Shown: positions 61,976-64,000 of the stretch, one piece after another
Position numbering within the stretch: the first letter of the stretch is position 1
Layout of the letters: each line of letters starts with the position of its first letter
Assembly: GCA_900115795.1 (NCBI GenBank)
Contig: FOXT01000006.1
Span: forward strand, 115,423 to 179,422
Length of the DNA stretch: 64,000 nucleotides
DNA from: Lachnospiraceae bacterium XBB1006
GTDB lineage: Bacteria; Bacillota; Clostridia; Lachnospirales; Lachnospiraceae
Reading direction: 5' to 3'
The notes under the pieces: generated by a model
What the model saw: the letters and a program-made list of their open reading frames with translations, nothing else
Databases searched by the model: none
What the model was told of the DNA's origin: nothing
Translations under genes and position numbers: made by a program

Positions 61976-62986
61976 ATGAAGAAAGAAACCTGGGGATGCG
62001 TGGCAGAAAAAGAGGTTTTTTTGTACACGCTCCAGAATGAAAAAATGAAAGTGGACATTACCAATTATGGTGCAACGCTTGTGGGAATCCACGTACCGGA
62101 TCGAGCGGGACAACTTACGGATGTCCTTTTGGGATACGATTGTTTGGCAGATTACCAGAAGGGTACGAGCTACTTTGGTGCGTTGGTAGGTCGTTGTGCT
62201 AACCGTATTCACAACGATGTGACACTTGATGGAAAAACCTATGCGCTTCTAAAGAATGAAGGTGAGAATGTTCTTCATAGTGGCGTTTTTTCTACTGCAC
62301 ATCAAGTGTGGGAAGTAATGGAGGAACGAAGTAGCGAGACTTGCCTTTGGATGCATCTTATGGATAAGGAAGAAGTCGGAGGACTTCCGGGAACGGTGGA
62401 GTTTACCTTGCGGTATGAGCTTTTGCCGGAGGGAAGTCTTTCCTTGCAGGTGGAAGGCATGAGCGATGCAACGACCTTGTTAAATGTGACCAGTCATGGC
62501 TATTTTAATTTGGCGGGGCATGACAGTAAAGCAGCGAATAAGCAGAAGGTGTGGATTGCGGCGGATAGCTATATGCCGGTGAATGCCGTGCATCATATTC
62601 CGACTGGCGAGATTGCAAGTGTGGAAGGTAGCGTATTTGATTTTCGGCAATTGCGAGAAATGGGTGAGTATGCGTATGACCATAATTATATGCTGAGGAC
62701 GTCGCAACCGTATGTAGCAGAAGCGTGGTGCGAGGAAAGTGGAATTCGCATGCGCATGAAGACGAATTGTCCTTGTATGCAGTTTTATAATGGAAAATGG
62801 ATAAAACGGCAGAAAGGCAAAGGCGGTGCAATATATGATTCCTTCCAGGGATTTTGTTTTGAACCGCAGTATGCACCGGATGCGATTCATCTTACCGGGG
62901 TTGCAAAGCCGGTGTTTGAAAAGCAACAACCGTATCATTTCCAGATGATACTTACATTTGATAATACAATAAGAGAAGGAGTATAA
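61976..62986 (+). CDS. Aldose 1-epimerase (GalM family)
   Basis: A 336-residue mutarotase. It interconverts alpha and beta anomers of galactose or glucose in the cytoplasm. Visible family motifs are YGATLVGIHVPDRAGQLTDV, the RCANRI segment, the catalytic His in VTSHGYFNLAGHDS and the C-terminal GFCFEPQYAPDAIH with the catalytic Glu. The length is typical. The ATG at 61976 is preferred over a GTG at 61970 because AGGAAG is at a proper distance. It lies between the cyclo-ligase and the S1-domain gene, which reflects operon packing rather than a pathway. Confidence 0.9.
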   Translation: MKKETWGCVAEKEVFLYTLQNEKMKVDITNYGATLVGIHVPDRAGQLTDVLLGYDCLADYQKGTSYFGALVGRCANRIHNDVTLDGKTYALLKNEGENVLHSGVFSTAHQVWEVMEERSSETCLWMHLMDKEEVGGLPGTVEFTLRYELLPEGSLSLQVEGMSDATTLLNVTSHGYFNLAGHDSKAANKQKVWIAADSYMPVNAVHHIPTGEIASVEGSVFDFRQLREMGEYAYDHNYMLRTSQPYVAEAWCEESGIRMRMKTNCPCMQFYNGKWIKRQKGKGGAIYDSFQGFCFEPQYAPDAIHLTGVAKPVFEKQQPYHFQMILTFDNTIREGV

Positions 62987-62988
62987 AG

Positions 62989-63900
62989 ATGAGTGACGTA
63001 GAAAGAATGGAAGACTACAAGGAAGAGCTTGAGCGCTCTTTTCGGAAACTGAAGGTGGGGGATATTGTAACCGGAACAATTATTTTTATTTCAGAGGATA
63101 GTTTGACGGTGGATCTTAATTATTATGCACCGGGAATTATTACAATGGAAGAAATAACGGAGGATCCCGGATTTGTTGTTGAGGAACACTACAAAGTTGG
63201 AGATGAGGTGAAGGCAACCATTCTTCGTGTGGATGATGGGGCCGGTAATATTTTACTGTCCATGAAAGAAGCAACCGGAGTATTGGCATGGGATGAGCTT
63301 ATGGCAGACAAAGAGGCTGAGAATGTCATTCCGGTTAAAGTGTTAATGAGTGTAAACGGCGGCGTGGTTGCTTATGCTAAGGGAATCCGTGGATTTATTC
63401 CTGCTTCACAGCTTTCCTTAGCGTATGTGGAAGATGTGGATGCATTTGTAAATCGTTCCTTAGAAGTTACACCGATTACGGTAGATCAGGAGCATAATAA
63501 GCTGGTTTTATCAGCAAAGGCGGTACTCAAGAAGCGTAAGGAAGAAGAGATCGCTCGTAAGATGGCACATATGATTCCGGGAAATGTGTATGAAGGTGTG
63601 GTGGATTCCATTATGCCTTATGGTGCGTTTATCAATTTGGGTGAGGGACTATCAGGCTTACTTCATATTTCACGTATTAGCCAGAAACGACTAAACAGTC
63701 CATCAGAAGTATTAAAAGAGGGACAGCAGGTGAAAGTGAAACTTCTAAAAGTGGAAGACGGAAAGATTTCATTAAGTATGAAGGAATTAGAGGAAACCAT
63801 GGAAGAAGTCGAAGCAGATGACATGGAAGTATTAGAGCATACGGAAGAGGAAATTGGTACATCCCTGGGAAGTTTGCTTGGTGGAATCAAGTTAGGATAA
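62989..63900 (+). CDS. S1 RNA-binding domain protein (ribosomal protein S1-like)
   Basis: A 303-residue protein with three S1 motifs: about 20-90 (VGDIVTGTIIFISEDSLTVD), 105-175 (VIPVKVLMSVNGGVVAYAKG then IRGFIPASQL) and 195-265 (PGNVYEGVVDSIMPYGAFIN then GLLHISRIS). The acidic C-terminal tail (EVEADDMEVLEHTEEEIGTS) is typical of Firmicute S1 homologues. It is shorter than the six-domain S1 of proteobacteria, as usual in Clostridia. It probably binds mRNA or the ribosome. It starts two bases after galM with an AAGGAG site. Confidence 0.9.
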   Translation: MSDVERMEDYKEELERSFRKLKVGDIVTGTIIFISEDSLTVDLNYYAPGIITMEEITEDPGFVVEEHYKVGDEVKATILRVDDGAGNILLSMKEATGVLAWDELMADKEAENVIPVKVLMSVNGGVVAYAKGIRGFIPASQLSLAYVEDVDAFVNRSLEVTPITVDQEHNKLVLSAKAVLKKRKEEEIARKMAHMIPGNVYEGVVDSIMPYGAFINLGEGLSGLLHISRISQKRLNSPSEVLKEGQQVKVKLLKVEDGKISLSMKELEETMEEVEADDMEVLEHTEEEIGTSLGSLLGGIKLG

Positions 63901-63905
63901 AAGGA

Positions 63906-63943
63906 ATGGGCATAGCCGCTTGGAAGAGAGAGGCTATGCCCAT
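63906..63943 (+). terminator. Hairpin after the S1-domain gene
   Basis: ATGGGCATAGCC and GGCTATGCCCAT form a 12-bp stem around 14 bases; a weak T-run occurs some ten bases later (GCTTTTTG). The remaining bases to 64000 contain no ORF that I can support. Confidence 0.65.
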
Positions 63944-64000
63944 TATGAAGTGCTTTTTGATGATACAAGGGAAACTTGACGAAAGTGTGATAATATGGTA

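Noticed and set aside
63970..64000. Promoter TTGACG ... TAATAT at the right edge
   Set aside because: The spacing is about ten bases, too short for sigma-A, and the window ends before any gene.

Overview
The window looks like a chromosomal segment of a spore-forming, motile or chemotactic, anaerobic Firmicute, most probably of the Lachnospiraceae or a close Clostridia relative. The reasons are moderate-to-low GC, strong AGGAGG-type ribosome binding sites, genes for sporulation and germination (spoIIR, a GerA-type receptor operon, a Csp-like subtilase), and families typical of gut Clostridia (HemZ, DUF1934, secreted trigger-factor-like isomerase, NusG domain II protein, Gx transporter, DUF6110-like protein). 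No tRNA, rRNA, CRISPR array, insertion sequence or prophage was seen.

Layout. 0-6.8 kb: metallo-hydrolase end, hemZ, hisS, a chemoreceptor, ispE and a GntR regulator. 6.9-11.1 kb: a reduced germinant-receptor operon, spoIIR and two small conserved genes. 11.2-18.5 kb: secreted FKBP/trigger-factor-like isomerase, asnS, then apbE, a lipoprotein, a NusG-II protein, a Gx-type membrane protein and recJ in one tight run. 18.5-25.5 kb: a convergent unknown membrane gene, then methyltransferase, hslO, nadE, DUF4097-like protein and MATE exporter. 25.5-41.9 kb: a signalling district with a chemoreceptor, a hybrid kinase that lacks its phospho-histidine, a receiver protein, a Csp-like protease, two large BvgS-like hybrid kinases with paired solute-binding sensors, a membrane protein with a degenerate GGDEF domain, and a secreted protein with a long Asp/Glu tract.

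42-60 kb is the most unusual part. A DtxR/MntR-family regulator sits among metal genes (DUF6110-like protein, P-type ATPase, ZIP transporter). A MacB/FtsX-like ABC transporter and a 1512-residue secreted protein with an N-terminal FMN-binding domain follow about 7 kb later. All of these promoters carry GTTAG/CTAAC inverted repeats, so they look like one metal-responsive regulon. The giant protein carries the DGVSGAT flavinylation motif, and apbE at 13.9 kb encodes the enzyme that would attach FMN. My best candidate for an undescribed system is therefore a metal-repressed, flavinylated surface protein with its own ABC transporter, served by the apbE/NusG-II/Gx cluster.

Between the two halves of this regulon (about 46.2-51.8 kb) lies a mosaic island of secreted proteins. 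Part of it is strikingly GC-rich. It is flanked by an orphan MerR-type promoter on the left and the 3' remnant of a surface-protein gene on the right, and its leader contains eight copies of a pentanucleotide inside a small ORF. 60-64 kb returns to ordinary genes: ThrE-type exporter, 5-formyltetrahydrofolate cyclo-ligase, aldose epimerase and an S1-domain protein.
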